NCBI GenBank assembly: GCA_022072125.1 | Contig: JAJVIH010000006.1 | Coordinates: forward strand, 26,879 to 90,878 | Origin: Myxococcota bacterium | Lineage (GTDB): Bacteria; Myxococcota; JAJVIH01 | DNA length: 64,000 nucleotides | Direction of reading: 5' to 3' | Part shown: positions 17,599-26,222 of the stretch, piece by piece | How the letters are laid out: each line of letters opens with the position of its first letter | Position numbering within the stretch: position 1 is the stretch's first letter | Program-made: the position numbers and the translations under genes | The notes under the pieces: generated by a model | What the model saw: the letters and a program-made list of their open reading frames with translations, nothing else | Database searches by the model: none | What the model was told of the DNA's origin: nothing

Positions 17599-18267
17599 TC
17601 AGTTTTCCCGGAGCGCGCGCGGAAAGAGGATGTTGTTTTCGAGGTGAATATGCTCCATCAGTTCCTTCTCCAGCCGTGCGAGTTCGTCATAAAGCGTGCG
17701 CCAGGTTGCGCAGGCTTCGGGCGGCGGCACGAAGTCCCTAGTCAGGGTGCGGGTGCGTCTGAGATTTTCCCCGTGGGCGTCGTGCTCCCGCATCATCACC
17801 ATCACCGGCCCGCCCAGCATCTCTCCTCGTTTTCCCGACAAAATGGCGGGGAACAGCACATGTTCCTCCTTGGCCATATGATTCATGAGTTCCCCCTGGA
17901 TGTTGCGAATATGCGCGGTGAGTCCGACCGGACAGGCGCTTTTCTCGCCATGAACCCGCTCGACTTTTCCGGCGGCGGCGATCAGACCCTCCAGTTGTTG
18001 GGGGAGCGGGTTGTGGTAGCGTTTCATGATATGCTGAATCACTTCCTCCAGCGGACGGTTTTGCCAGTCTTCCGGAGAAGGCCGCCGTTGCGAGGCCGAT
18101 TCCAGGTCGGCGATAACCTGTTCCAGCCGGACGCCGGCCCGCTCGCACGAATCCGCCAGACTGCGCCTGCCGCCGCAGCAGAAATCCAGTTGATAACGAA
18201 GGAGCACCCCGCGGGTTTCGGGGCCGGTGGCGGCGATATCGCCCAGGGTGGATAGCGGATTGATCAT
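17599..18267 (-). CDS. ric: Iron-sulfur cluster repair di-iron protein RIC (YtfE/ScdA)
   Basis: 222 aa from ATG 18267, chosen because of the GGAGG ribosome site seven bases before it. The N-terminal ScdA domain has LLRYQLDFCCGGRRSL with the conserved Cys pair. The hemerythrin-like domain follows with the iron-binding His/Glu pattern: HIMKRYHNPLP, HMAKEEHVLFPAIL, MREHDAHGE and EHIHLENNILFPRAL. It repairs Fe-S clusters damaged by nitric oxide or oxidants in the cytosol. It is divergent from a sodium symporter; the 353-base space between them holds an FNR/DNR-like site, in keeping with control by oxygen or nitric oxide. Confidence 0.95.
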   Translation of the reverse strand: MINPLSTLGDIAATGPETRGVLLRYQLDFCCGGRRSLADSCERAGVRLEQVIADLESASQRRPSPEDWQNRPLEEVIQHIMKRYHNPLPQQLEGLIAAAGKVERVHGEKSACPVGLTAHIRNIQGELMNHMAKEEHVLFPAILSGKRGEMLGGPVMVMMREHDAHGENLRRTRTLTRDFVPPPEACATWRTLYDELARLEKELMEHIHLENNILFPRALREN

Positions 18268-18507
18268 GGTTGCCTCCTTGGCTGATGACCGCGGTTGACT
18301 GAGCGCGGCCGGAACGCGCGGGCGCATCATCAAGGGCGGAACTTTGGCCGCCGGAGACCACGCACGGCGCGCATCCGCACACTGCGATACTCCCATCATT
18401 GTTGATGTGAGGTTATTCACCGAGGCCATTCGCCGGGGGTGAAAAATCCGCCGCGATCCAGATGTTCATGCGGTATTTTACATCAATCTCCAGCCGCTTC
18501 CATCTCC

Positions 18508-18521
18508 TTGACTGGGATCAA
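18508..18521. promoter_or_regulatory. FNR/DNR-type operator between ric and the symporter
   Basis: TTGACTGGGATCAA matches the FNR/CRP-family consensus TTGAT-N4-ATCAA with one mismatch, and the flanks extend the dyad (CCTTGAC...ATCAAGG). It lies 241 bases before the ric start and 100 before the symporter start. Regulation of ric-type genes by FNR/DNR/NO-responsive factors is common, so this is a likely oxygen- or NO-responsive operator. Nothing else is clear in 18268-18620. Confidence 0.6.
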
Positions 18522-18620
18522 GGCTTGCTCTAATCAACCAGTCGCTCCGGCCGCGAGAAGCGGGGACTTGACACTAGGCCGGGGACTCCACATCACCAAC
18601 AGACGGAAAGCCTTCCATAT

Positions 18621-20084
18621 ATGATCAACTGGCAAGTTGTCGCGCTCTTTGGCTATCTCGCGGTTCAGCTCGTCATTGGCATCATCCTGTCGCGCCGGGC
18701 GATCGCCACCGAGGAGGATTACGTGGTTGGCGGGCGCAGCCTGGGATATCCGCGGGCTTCCTTCACCATCTTCGCCACCTGGTTTGGGGCGGAGACCTGC
18801 ATTGGTTCATCGGGCAACGTCTGGGAGAACGGACTGGGCAACAGTGTGGCCGAGCCGTTCGGTTTTACGATTTGTCTGCTGGTCATGGCGTTTTTCTTCG
18901 CTTCCCGCCTGTGGAAACTCAAGCTCACCACCCTCGCGGATCTGTTCCGCCGCCGCTATTCGCCGGTGGTGGAGAAGGTGGCGGTCTTTACCTTTGTCCC
19001 CGCCTCCTTGATGTGGGCCGCTGGGCAATTGCTGGCGTTTGGCAATGTGCTGTCCACCATCACCACGTTCACCGTCGCCGACGCCATGGTGCTTTCACTG
19101 GCGATCGCCGTGGCCTACACCTCCATTGGCGGGTTGCTGGCCAACGCCACCATTGATGTGATGCAGGGCATCACGATTTTCATTGGTCTGTTTCTGGTGT
19201 TGTGGTTCGTGATGGCCGATGCGGGGGGAGTATCCGCATCGCTGGCCATGATCAAACCCGAACAGATTCATCTCTTTCCGTCAGATTATTCCGCGCTGGA
19301 ACATATGGAGCGCTGGATCATTCCAATTCTCGGATCGGCGGTGCAATCCGAACTGGTGGCGCGCGTCATCGCCGCCCGTTCCCCCGTGGTGGCGCGCGGC
19401 TCCACCATGATCGCCGCCGGATTTTATTTCTGCGCCGGGTTCATGCCCGCGCTCGTGGGATTGATCACCGCCCATACCGTCAAGCATCTGGACCGCTCCG
19501 AGCAGATTTTGCCCACGGTCGCCCGTGATCATCTGCATTCCTTCTTTTTCATCATCTTCATTGGGGCGATTGTGGCGGCGATTCTGTCCACCATCAACGC
19601 CTGTCTGCTGACGGCGTCTTCGATGCTGGCGCATAACGTGGTGCTGCCATTCCGCAAGCATCATGTCTCCGAGAAGGACAAGGTCTGGCTGGTGCGCGCC
19701 TGTCTGTTGGGTTGCGGCATTCTGGCGCTCGGGCTCGCCTATCAGAACGAAAATGTCTACCGGATCGTGCTGGAGTCCTCGGCCATTGGCACGGCCGGGT
19801 CCTTCACCGTGGTGGCGTTCGCCCTGTATTCGCGGATTGGCGGGAACGCCTCGGCGCTGGCCTCGCTGATCTCCGGAATGGTGTTTTATCCCTTCCTGAA
19901 ATGGGGAGTGCCAGGGTTGGCGGAGTGGGGCGTGCTGCCTGCGGAATCCTCCGTCGCCGCTCCGTTCCTGTTCACGCTGGTGATTTGCGCTGGCGCCTAT
20001 ATGCTGACAGCCCACATCACGGGCGAATGGCGGTCGAAAGGTTACGAAGACTGGAAGGATCCATCCGTCGAGCCGGCGCATTGA
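18621..20084 (+). CDS. Sodium:solute symporter family transporter
   Basis: 487 aa, almost wholly hydrophobic with about 13 predicted membrane helices. LFGYLAVQLVIGIILSRRA at the start and EEDYVVGGRSLGYPRASFTIFATWFGAETCIGSSG are the SSS family N-terminal signature (YxxGGR and unwound TM1). The central TSIGGLLANATIDVMQGI segment matches the family TM5-6 region with a predicted sodium site. The substrate is not predictable; relatives carry proline, pantothenate, sugars or acetate. It is divergent from ric across a shared FNR-like operator, so induction under low oxygen or NO stress is possible. Confidence 0.92.
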   Translation: MINWQVVALFGYLAVQLVIGIILSRRAIATEEDYVVGGRSLGYPRASFTIFATWFGAETCIGSSGNVWENGLGNSVAEPFGFTICLLVMAFFFASRLWKLKLTTLADLFRRRYSPVVEKVAVFTFVPASLMWAAGQLLAFGNVLSTITTFTVADAMVLSLAIAVAYTSIGGLLANATIDVMQGITIFIGLFLVLWFVMADAGGVSASLAMIKPEQIHLFPSDYSALEHMERWIIPILGSAVQSELVARVIAARSPVVARGSTMIAAGFYFCAGFMPALVGLITAHTVKHLDRSEQILPTVARDHLHSFFFIIFIGAIVAAILSTINACLLTASSMLAHNVVLPFRKHHVSEKDKVWLVRACLLGCGILALGLAYQNENVYRIVLESSAIGTAGSFTVVAFALYSRIGGNASALASLISGMVFYPFLKWGVPGLAEWGVLPAESSVAAPFLFTLVICAGAYMLTAHITGEWRSKGYEDWKDPSVEPAH

Positions 20085-20211
20085 TTTTCCGGGTAGTTTC
20101 CAGGTTGACGTGATTCTCCCGCCCTCAGCGGATGACGGAGAACCACCGGCTGTTTCAGATATCCACCTGGCGCCAACCGGATCGCCGGGCAGGATAATTC
20201 TCCTGCTGTCT

Positions 20212-20225
20212 CTTCTCATGAGAAG
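20212..20225. promoter_or_regulatory. 14-bp perfect palindrome upstream of the peroxidase
   Basis: CTTCTCATGAGAAG is a perfect palindrome, flanked by GTCTC on the left and GAGAC on the right, about 150 bases before the peroxidase start and 83 bases before a -35-like box. It is a candidate operator. The remainder of 20085-20377 holds no gene. Confidence 0.35.
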
Positions 20226-20307
20226 GACGAGACGGAATTCCGTTTGAACTGGCGTCACCGCAATCGTTTTTGAACCGCTTTGGCGCGGCACGGTCCATGA
20301 ATGGCTG

Positions 20308-20336
20308 TTGACATGGCATATTCAATGAATAAATAA
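20308..20336 (+). promoter_or_regulatory. Candidate sigma-70-type promoter of the peroxidase gene
   Basis: TTGACA (20308-20313) is a perfect -35 box. Seventeen bases later an A/T-only stretch (AAATAAATT) can act as a weak -10. Predicted transcription would start near 20343, giving a 35-base leader with an AGGAG ribosome site. Confidence 0.4.
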
Positions 20337-20377
20337 ATTCTAGTTTTTGAATTGATCTAAAACATTAGGAGATAACG

Positions 20378-21463
20378 ATGCGTTTCACTGCCATTTCCTT
20401 GATTTCATTGCTGATTGTGGCTTGCACCAACACCGGGCCGGCCACCCCGCCATCCTCAACCCCTGCCCCAACCCAGACAGGAGCCACCCAGCAAGCGCTG
20501 GAAGTCAACAAGGCGGCTTACGACATGTTCAAGCCGTTGCCTGCCAATTTTGACGCCAGCGGCAACCCCTGGTCTGAGCCCAAGGCCGAACTGGGCCGCA
20601 TGCTCTACTTCGAAAAGCGCCTGTCCAAAAACCAGGATGTGAGTTGCAACTCCTGCCACGGCCTGACCAACTTTGGCGTGGACAACAAAAAAACATCTCC
20701 GGGCCACAATGGGCGGCTGGGCGCCCGCAATTCGCCGTCGGTATTCAACGCCGCGGGTCATGTGGCCCAGTTCTGGGACGGCCGCGCCCCCACGGTGGAG
20801 GAGCAGGCGAAGGGTCCCATTCTCAACCCGGTGGAGATGGCCATGCCAAGCGAAGCGGCGGTGCTGGCGGTGCTCAAATCCATGCCTGAATATGTGAAGG
20901 CTTTTGAAGCGGCTTTCCCCGGGGAGAAAGACCCGGTGACCTACGACAACCTGGGCAAGGCGATTGGCGCCTTCGAGCGCCGTTTGGTCACTCCTTCCCG
21001 TTTCGACAAATTCCTCGCCGGCGACAAGAACGCGCTGACCGTGGAAGAGAAGGCCGGATTGAACAAGTTTATCGAGGTCAATTGCACCATGTGCCACAGC
21101 GGGGCTCTGGCGGGCGGCGGCATGTTCATGAAGCTGGGTTTGATGGTTCCCTGGCCGGACAACAAGGACCTGGGCCGTTACGAAATCACCAAAAACGAGG
21201 CGGATAAAGGGGTGTTCAAGGCGCCCAGTCTGCGTAATGTGGAAAAGACCGGCCCGTATTTTCATGATGGTTCCGTGCAGACCCTGGAAGATGCGATCCG
21301 CCTGATGGCCAAACACCAGCTCAACAAGGATCTGAAACCAGACGAGATCGCCTCCATCGCGGCGTTTCTGAAGAGCATGACCGGTGAAATTCCCGCCGCC
21401 CTCATCCGCGAACCGGTATTGCCCGCCAGCACGGACAAAACCCCGAAACCCGATCCCGGTTGA
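20378..21463 (+). CDS. Di-heme cytochrome c peroxidase family lipoprotein
   Basis: 361 aa. The start is a lipoprotein signal with lipobox LIVAC (Cys 16), followed by a Pro/Thr linker. Two c-type heme motifs are seen: CNSCH (90-94) and CTMCH (236-240). GVDNKKTSPGHNGRLGARNSPSVFN and FWDGRAPTVEEQAKGPILNPVEM are signatures of bacterial di-heme peroxidases (CcpA/MauG class), and the C-terminus FKAPSLRNVEKTGPYFHDG is the second conserved block. It likely reduces hydrogen peroxide at the periplasmic membrane face with electrons from cytochrome c. AGGAG precedes the ATG by 8 bases. The gene appears monocistronic. Confidence 0.94.
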   Translation: MRFTAISLISLLIVACTNTGPATPPSSTPAPTQTGATQQALEVNKAAYDMFKPLPANFDASGNPWSEPKAELGRMLYFEKRLSKNQDVSCNSCHGLTNFGVDNKKTSPGHNGRLGARNSPSVFNAAGHVAQFWDGRAPTVEEQAKGPILNPVEMAMPSEAAVLAVLKSMPEYVKAFEAAFPGEKDPVTYDNLGKAIGAFERRLVTPSRFDKFLAGDKNALTVEEKAGLNKFIEVNCTMCHSGALAGGGMFMKLGLMVPWPDNKDLGRYEITKNEADKGVFKAPSLRNVEKTGPYFHDGSVQTLEDAIRLMAKHQLNKDLKPDEIASIAAFLKSMTGEIPAALIREPVLPASTDKTPKPDPG

Positions 21464-21519
21464 TCCGGGGCGCGGGCGTGGGATCCAGTTTTCCAGCGTT
21501 TGAGGGCGTTCCCTGATCC

Positions 21520-21544
21520 GGAACCGGCGCAACAGGCCGGTTTC
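21520..21544 (+). terminator. Hairpin downstream of the peroxidase gene
   Basis: AACCGGC (21522-21528) pairs with GCCGGTT (21536-21542) around a 7-base loop and can extend to GGAA/TTCC. It lies 59 bases after the stop. The poly-U tract is missing, so termination is uncertain. Confidence 0.35.
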
Positions 21545-21702
21545 CATCATCGGCCATGCCGGAGTTCAGTCCTGCGCGGCAATGTCAGGAACAGAGGCAT
21601 ATTGACAGATGTGCGGGTATTGTTTTTTCCACCGCGGAATTGAAATCCACGGATGTGGTCTGTAGATTCCCCGGCAGTTTGAGCGCTTCGCCCGGGAATT
21701 TC

Positions 21703-23982
21703 ATGCCAGCTTGCTTCCGTTTATTCTTCCGGCCCGCCAATCAGATATCCTGGCTGTTGCTGATCGCGGGCGCCCTGCTTGCCGCGTGCAGCGCTGATTT
21801 TGGAGTGGATGGCCGGCAGTTCACCTGTCAGTCCGATGGCGATTGCGGCGCGGGGTGGCAGTGCATCGAAGGCGCCTGTTACGAGGAAGGCAAGGGGCCG
21901 CAGGATATCCCGGATGGTTCGGTCGGGGCCAACTGCACCTTCAACAACGATTGCGAAAGTAACAATTGTATCGAAGGCCGCTGCGCTCCCGCCGCTTCGG
22001 TCGAGGATGCGGGACCGGCTGAATCAGGTCCACAGGACGCCTGCAAGCCCAATTGCGCGGGGAAGAATTGTGGTCCGGATGGATGCGGCGGCCAATGCGG
22101 CCAGTGCAAAGCTGGAGAGGCATGCGCCAGCGGGGTTTGCAAAACCTCCTGCCAGCCATCCTGCGAAGGGAAAAAATGCGGGGATGACGGCTGCGGCGGG
22201 AGTTGCGGAACCTGTGCGGACGGAGAGGCCTGCGAATCAGGGGCGTGCAAATGCATGCCCAAATGCGCGCGTCCGGAATGCGGGGCGGGGGGATGCAAAT
22301 GCGGCCCGGATGGATGCGGCGGCCAGTGCGGAATTTGTCCGGGCAAGTCGGAATGCAAGGCCGCCACCGGACAATGCGAGGAAATCCGGCAGCGCGATTG
22401 CACCAACCGGGAATGCGGCGATGACGGCGTGGGCGGAAGCTGCGGAACCTGCTCCGCCGGTCTGGAGTGCAATTCCAACGGCAAATGTGTTCCGCCGCCC
22501 TGTCAGCCGGATGAGCCGGGTTTTGGCATCCCCAGCAAGGGCAATGGTCCGCTGCCGGGCTTCTCGGTCCGGTTTGGCCTTCCCGTGCGCGCCTTGACGG
22601 GACTCGACGCTGCCGGGCGTTATCCGGAATCCAAAACGCCCGTGCTGTTTTCCGGAAATACCGTGGAGGCATTTCTGAGCGTGGATGGATCAGTCTACCG
22701 GTTTGAAGGCAAGGACCTGATCACGGCGCGCGTTTCGCCGATTCTGTCGGTGTTGAGACCCGGCGCCGGGGCTGATCCCGACAAGGATCGCGTATTGCCC
22801 ATCCATGTCCGGGGAGGCGGCGCCGCGCGTATTCTCTTCTACGATGGCGCCACCAACCGCGACAACGCCAGCCTGAAAGCCAACCAATTTCTGTATTCAT
22901 TTATGCGCGCGGTCAGCGCCGACGGCGGCGTCAATTTTTCCAATCGCATCCACGTGGTGACCACGGAAGGGACGCCGGACTTCAAAAATCCCGCTCAACC
23001 AAGCCATTTCGGCGCCGGGACCGGAACCATCCATGAAACGGATCGCTACCTCTTCCTTTATTATGTGGATTTCGACGCGCCAAGGCCGGGGATTTACGCG
23101 GCGCGCGCCTGCGTGTCGTCTGGAGGGGATCGCGGCGCCTGGCGCAAATATATCGGCGGCGGGTTCAAGGCGGCGGCGGTGAAGGAAAACGCCTATACTC
23201 CTTCGGAGCCGGGCGATCCCCTCGTGGTGTTTGGGGCGGGCGAGCGCGAATGGAACCCCATCCTGAGCGAGAACAGCTACCTGGGCGTGTACACCCTCAT
23301 CACCGGAGACGACAAAGGCTTGTGGATGCGGGTCAGCCGCGACGCCATCAACTGGGGCGCCAGGGAACGGATCATGGAGCATTGGCCCGCCGAGGATCAC
23401 ACCATCCGCATCGCCAATGCGTCATTGTACCACCCGGAGAATTACCAGCACCACACGCTGGCCAGGAATGCCCGCCTGCTGGTGAGCGCATCCGCCGATG
23501 GATTCATGCAGCCCATTCCGGGCGCCCGGCCGTGGTTGATGGACATGGAACTGGTGGCGTTTGGCGAACAGCCGGTGTCATTGCCGCAAATCACCCTGAC
23601 CCAGTACAAAAACGCGGCGACCGGAGAATTATGGCCTGCTACAGCCACGTCCATCGCGGATCACTCCACGGACCTGGTGCTGGGGCGCATTCATCAGGGA
23701 CCGGCGCTCAATACCGCCGTGTTATACGATTGCCTGCGCTATGGGGCGGACCATTTTCCCTCGCGGAAAAGCAACTGCGAACTGGAGGGCGCCCGGGTCC
23801 GCGGCGTGCTGGGGTATATCTACCCCGAACCCAGCCGGGGCGGGCTGATTCCGGTGTATCGCTGCTATCTGGAACTTCCGGGCGACGCGCGGGATCATTT
23901 CCTGTCGCTCACGGAATGCAATGGAGAGAACGGCCGCAAACCCGACAAACTCCTGGGCTATATTGATCTGGCCGCGCCATAG
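21703..23982 (+). CDS. Cys-rich repeat lipoprotein with a DUF5648-like C-terminus
   Basis: 759 aa from ATG 21703, chosen because a lipoprotein signal follows at once (LLLIAGALLAAC, Cys 29). Residues 40-95 carry short Cys loops (CQSDGDCGAGWQCIEGAC). Residues 114-262 hold four Cys-rich units built on C-x-G-K-x-CG-D/P-DGCGG-x-CG-x-C, a repeat common in secreted proteins of myxobacteria and relatives. Residues 270-650 look like a beta-rich domain of unknown type (propeller or sialidase-like). The final ~100 residues repeat a pattern of the type Y-x-C-x-x-x-DHF-x-S-x-x-C...G-x-LGYI, similar to DUF5648. A surface role is inferred; no enzyme motif is seen. The gene is isolated. Confidence 0.8.
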   Translation: MPACFRLFFRPANQISWLLLIAGALLAACSADFGVDGRQFTCQSDGDCGAGWQCIEGACYEEGKGPQDIPDGSVGANCTFNNDCESNNCIEGRCAPAASVEDAGPAESGPQDACKPNCAGKNCGPDGCGGQCGQCKAGEACASGVCKTSCQPSCEGKKCGDDGCGGSCGTCADGEACESGACKCMPKCARPECGAGGCKCGPDGCGGQCGICPGKSECKAATGQCEEIRQRDCTNRECGDDGVGGSCGTCSAGLECNSNGKCVPPPCQPDEPGFGIPSKGNGPLPGFSVRFGLPVRALTGLDAAGRYPESKTPVLFSGNTVEAFLSVDGSVYRFEGKDLITARVSPILSVLRPGAGADPDKDRVLPIHVRGGGAARILFYDGATNRDNASLKANQFLYSFMRAVSADGGVNFSNRIHVVTTEGTPDFKNPAQPSHFGAGTGTIHETDRYLFLYYVDFDAPRPGIYAARACVSSGGDRGAWRKYIGGGFKAAAVKENAYTPSEPGDPLVVFGAGEREWNPILSENSYLGVYTLITGDDKGLWMRVSRDAINWGARERIMEHWPAEDHTIRIANASLYHPENYQHHTLARNARLLVSASADGFMQPIPGARPWLMDMELVAFGEQPVSLPQITLTQYKNAATGELWPATATSIADHSTDLVLGRIHQGPALNTAVLYDCLRYGADHFPSRKSNCELEGARVRGVLGYIYPEPSRGGLIPVYRCYLELPGDARDHFLSLTECNGENGRKPDKLLGYIDLAAP
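22042..22488 (+). repeat. Coding repeat: Cys-rich CGxDGCGGxCGxC units
   Basis: Four related units of about 35-40 residues encode CGPDGCGGQCGQC, CGDDGCGGSCGTC, CGPDGCGGQCGIC and CGDDGVGGSCGTC. The last unit has lost one Cys (GCGG became GVGG). Even Cys spacing suggests disulfide knots outside the cytoplasm. Confidence 0.85.
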
Positions 23983-24102
23983 CGCTCCGCGGCATGCGCC
24001 GGTAAATGGATGACGCCGCCTTCATTTGTTTCCGGGCTGACGAGCCGGCGAGCCCCCGGCCCATCAGGCCGAAGTCCCGTGATCGGCGTATCCTTCAATC
24101 AG

Positions 24103-24852
24103 TCAGTAATATTCAAATGAAGTGTGTCCGGGCAGGATTTGCACCACCCAGTTTTCGGGATCGTCATACCCAAAGACTTTGGAGGTCCCCAAATCGCGGG
24201 CGAACGGGAAGAGCCAGGAAAAGTCGCGCAGGAAAAAATCAAGGAATGAGAACACCTTGGTGCTGAATCCCGTTTCCGCCGCCAGCGACGCCCGCAGGCG
24301 CATGTGAATCTTGCGGATTTGCAGCACCTCCACCACGATCTTGTTGCCGCCCCCGAAGGTGCGGTGGATGGGCGCGGTTTTGATGTCCGGGTAGTTGATC
24401 TCGATCTCCACCTCGCGGCGGCTCCATGGACTGCCGGTCTCGGAGATATTCCACCACAGGCGGCCCAGCCTCTCGCCCAGAGGGCGTTTGCGTGGGTCCA
24501 CCCAGCGGTATTTGGCTTCCGGACCCAGCCAGTTCCAGGCGTCGTACAAATCGCCGTCGGGTTCAAACAGGTTATTCAGGGGCCGGCAGAACTGGGCGTT
24601 CACCGGCTGGGTCAACAGGCGGCGGGAGGAGCGATCCAGGCCGGCGTTTTCCGCCACCTCCAGCGCCCGTTCGCGCGAGACCGCCGCCCGGAAAGCCACA
24701 CGGATTTTGTCGCGGTCCTTGAACGCATCGAGCCAGTCGCCAATCACATCCTCGGCGTTTTCAATGCTCCGGGCGCATACAAACTGCAACAGCCATAGCA
24801 GCAGCCAGATGACTCCCAAATACCATGACAATGTCCGGACCTTCCGGATCAC
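24103..24852 (-). CDS. Hypothetical membrane-anchored protein
   Basis: 249 aa, not recognised. Residues 7-27 (SWYLGVIWLLLWLLQFVCA) form a membrane anchor or signal. The rest is soluble, with charged helices (40-75) and a beta-rich C-terminal half (REVEIEINYPDIK, NKIVVEVLQIRKIHMRLRA, WVVQILPGHTSFEYY). There are no metal or nucleotide motifs. The ATG overlaps the stop of the upstream DUF192 gene by four bases, so the two are translated together and may share a location outside the cytoplasm. Confidence 0.75.
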   Translation of the reverse strand: MIRKVRTLSWYLGVIWLLLWLLQFVCARSIENAEDVIGDWLDAFKDRDKIRVAFRAAVSRERALEVAENAGLDRSSRRLLTQPVNAQFCRPLNNLFEPDGDLYDAWNWLGPEAKYRWVDPRKRPLGERLGRLWWNISETGSPWSRREVEIEINYPDIKTAPIHRTFGGGNKIVVEVLQIRKIHMRLRASLAAETGFSTKVFSFLDFFLRDFSWLFPFARDLGTSKVFGYDDPENWVVQILPGHTSFEYY

Positions 24853-25436
24853 GGCGCCACACCCGGAATATCCTTCATGTCAACCAGTGAGCCGGCCGTG
24901 ACACCCAGCTTTTCCGCATGCCCGCCGTTGATTTCCAGAACGTAGCGGCTGGGCGCGTTAATGGATCGGGAGGTTTCCGTCAGGGGCTCCGCGTTGGCGA
25001 TCACTCCGGCGACCTTGCGATCCCGGCCGATGAATACCATGTCGAGGGGAATCAGGGTGTTCTTCATCCAGAAAGTCTGGATGTCATCGTAATCATAGAT
25101 GAACAGCATGCCCTGGTTTTCCGGCAATGATTTGCGGTGCATCAGACCGGTGCGCTGTTGGTCTTCCGTGATCGCCAACTCCACCTGAAACCGGACCTTG
25201 GCGCCGCCGGGAATATGGATGGTCAGCGGAAACAACCCGCTCCTGGTTTCAGGCGGAGGAGAGGGAGGAATTTCCGTCCGCGCGGCGGAGGTTGCCGGAG
25301 TATCCGCGACGGGAGCGGACGGCGCATCCAGGTGAGCGGGTTGCACGGGGCCGGTGGTGCGGGGTGGCGCGGCGTTGCATCCGCCCAGCAGCGCCAGCAG
25401 GATGATCAACCGGTGGAACAGTGGAGCGGCTTTCAT
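24849..25436 (-). CDS. DUF192 lipoprotein
   Basis: 195 aa from ATG 25436; the reading frame stays open further upstream but the lipoprotein signal MKAAPLFHRLIILLALLGGC starts here (Cys 20). A Pro/Ala/Thr linker precedes the DUF192 domain with its signatures FQVELAITEDQQRTGLMHRKSL and FWMKNTLIPLDMVFIGRD, ending in VLEINGGHAEKLGV. DUF192 proteins are small, beta-barrel-like and mostly exported; their function is unknown. The gene is coupled by an ATGA overlap to the downstream hypothetical anchored protein. Confidence 0.92.
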   Translation of the reverse strand: MKAAPLFHRLIILLALLGGCNAAPPRTTGPVQPAHLDAPSAPVADTPATSAARTEIPPSPPPETRSGLFPLTIHIPGGAKVRFQVELAITEDQQRTGLMHRKSLPENQGMLFIYDYDDIQTFWMKNTLIPLDMVFIGRDRKVAGVIANAEPLTETSRSINAPSRYVLEINGGHAEKLGVTAGSLVDMKDIPGVAP

Positions 25437-25479
25437 GACGGTGGTTTCTCCGGGGCGCGTCCTTCCCGGCTCAAGAGGA

Positions 25480-26097
25480 CTAGGGCTTGTCTTCGGCGCC
25501 CTTGTCCTCCGGTCCGGCGTCGGCGGCGCCGGAATCGGCGGGAGTGACATCCTCGCCGCCGCCCGTGTCAGCGGGTTCTCCGGCATCCTCTTCTTCCCCG
25601 CCCGTGTCCTTGGTTGTTCCAGCATCCCGGGCAGCGCCCGCATCCCGTGTGGCTCCCGCGTCGCGGGTGGTTCCGGCGTCACGGCGCCCGCCATCGGCGG
25701 TTCCCCCGTCCTCCACGCCGGTGGAGGGGTTGTCTATGGCCGGAGCATTGGGATTGACGCAGAATTTTTTGCCGGCGAATTCGGAATTGAAGCCTTCAAA
25801 CGCCACGTCTTCGCTGGTGACGACCACTTCGCATTTCCAGCCTTCGGTGCATTGTTCAGCGGTCTGGCATTCCCGGCTGCAGTAGGGGACTGAAGGCTTG
25901 ACGCCCACTGGCGTGGACAGACAGTAGAATCCAGGGCATTGCTGGACCGTCCGCAGGATGGTCGCCTCGCCGGGACGGGGAGGGGTGAGAAGGTCGCAGT
26001 CCGTGGTTGGCTGGCCCGAGCATGCGCCAAGACACAGGATGGTCATCCATCCCATCGCCAAGGGAATCAGTCGCGGGGAAACGGCGAAGTTCAGCAT
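25480..26097 (-). CDS. Lipoprotein with Cys motif and Asp-Ala-Gly repeat tail
   Basis: 205 aa. Signal peptide with LCLGAC (Cys 26). Residues 54-113 carry eight Cys in a compact pattern (CPGFYC, CSRECQTAEQC, KCE, KKFC) like the small disulfide domains in other lipoproteins of this window. Residues 140-164 are five-residue repeats (DAGTT, R-DAGAT, R-DAGAA, R-DAGTT), then an acidic Gly/Asp/Glu-rich tail to the end. Such DAG tails are typical of surface lipoproteins of myxobacteria-like bacteria. No function is recognised. The gene lies downstream of ffh on the same strand, beyond a strong hairpin. Confidence 0.82.
   Translation of the reverse strand: MLNFAVSPRLIPLAMGWMTILCLGACSGQPTTDCDLLTPPRPGEATILRTVQQCPGFYCLSTPVGVKPSVPYCSRECQTAEQCTEGWKCEVVVTSEDVAFEGFNSEFAGKKFCVNPNAPAIDNPSTGVEDGGTADGGRRDAGTTRDAGATRDAGAARDAGTTKDTGGEEEDAGEPADTGGGEDVTPADSGAADAGPEDKGAEDKP
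25606..25680 (-). repeat. Coding repeat: DAG(T/A)(T/A)RD units
   Basis: Four tandem near-identical 18-base units encode R-DAG-x-x in the lipoprotein tail. This kind of short tandem repeat can change length by slippage. Confidence 0.8.
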
Positions 26098-26120
26098 GCT
26101 TTTGCTCCAGACCCTTCAAT

Positions 26121-26141
26121 GAACCAGAAAAGTTCTGGTTC
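26121..26141. promoter_or_regulatory. Perfect 9-bp inverted repeat before the DAG lipoprotein
   Basis: GAACCAGAA (26121-26129) and TTCTGGTTC (26133-26141) are exact complements around AAG. The element lies 24-44 bases before the lipoprotein ATG on the minus strand. It could be an operator or a leader hairpin. No U-tract follows on either strand. Confidence 0.5.
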
Positions 26142-26193
26142 CATAACGAAATCATGCTTCCGGTGGCAAGAAAAATCCATCGGGCGGTTGGAC

Positions 26194-26220
26194 CATGTCC
26201 CGGCGGCCGGCCGGGACATG
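26194..26220 (-). terminator. Strong hairpin after ffh
   Basis: CATGTCCCGGC (26194-26204) pairs perfectly with GCCGGGACATG (26210-26220), loop of five, starting two bases past the ffh stop on the minus strand. A T-rich stretch (GGATTTTTCTT) comes about 14 bases further on. It is a likely terminator or 3' stabiliser for the ppiC-ffh transcript. Confidence 0.6.
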
Positions 26221-26222
26221 CC

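Noticed and set aside
18512..18527. GG-N10-GC sigma-54-like spacing overlapping the FNR-like dyad
   Set aside because: Only the minimal GG/GC pairs match; the TGGCAC part is missing, so the FNR-like reading is better.
26098..26222. Search for SRP RNA (4.5S) beside ffh
   Set aside because: No GGAAG/AGCA core of SRP RNA was seen; the hairpins there look like terminator and operator.
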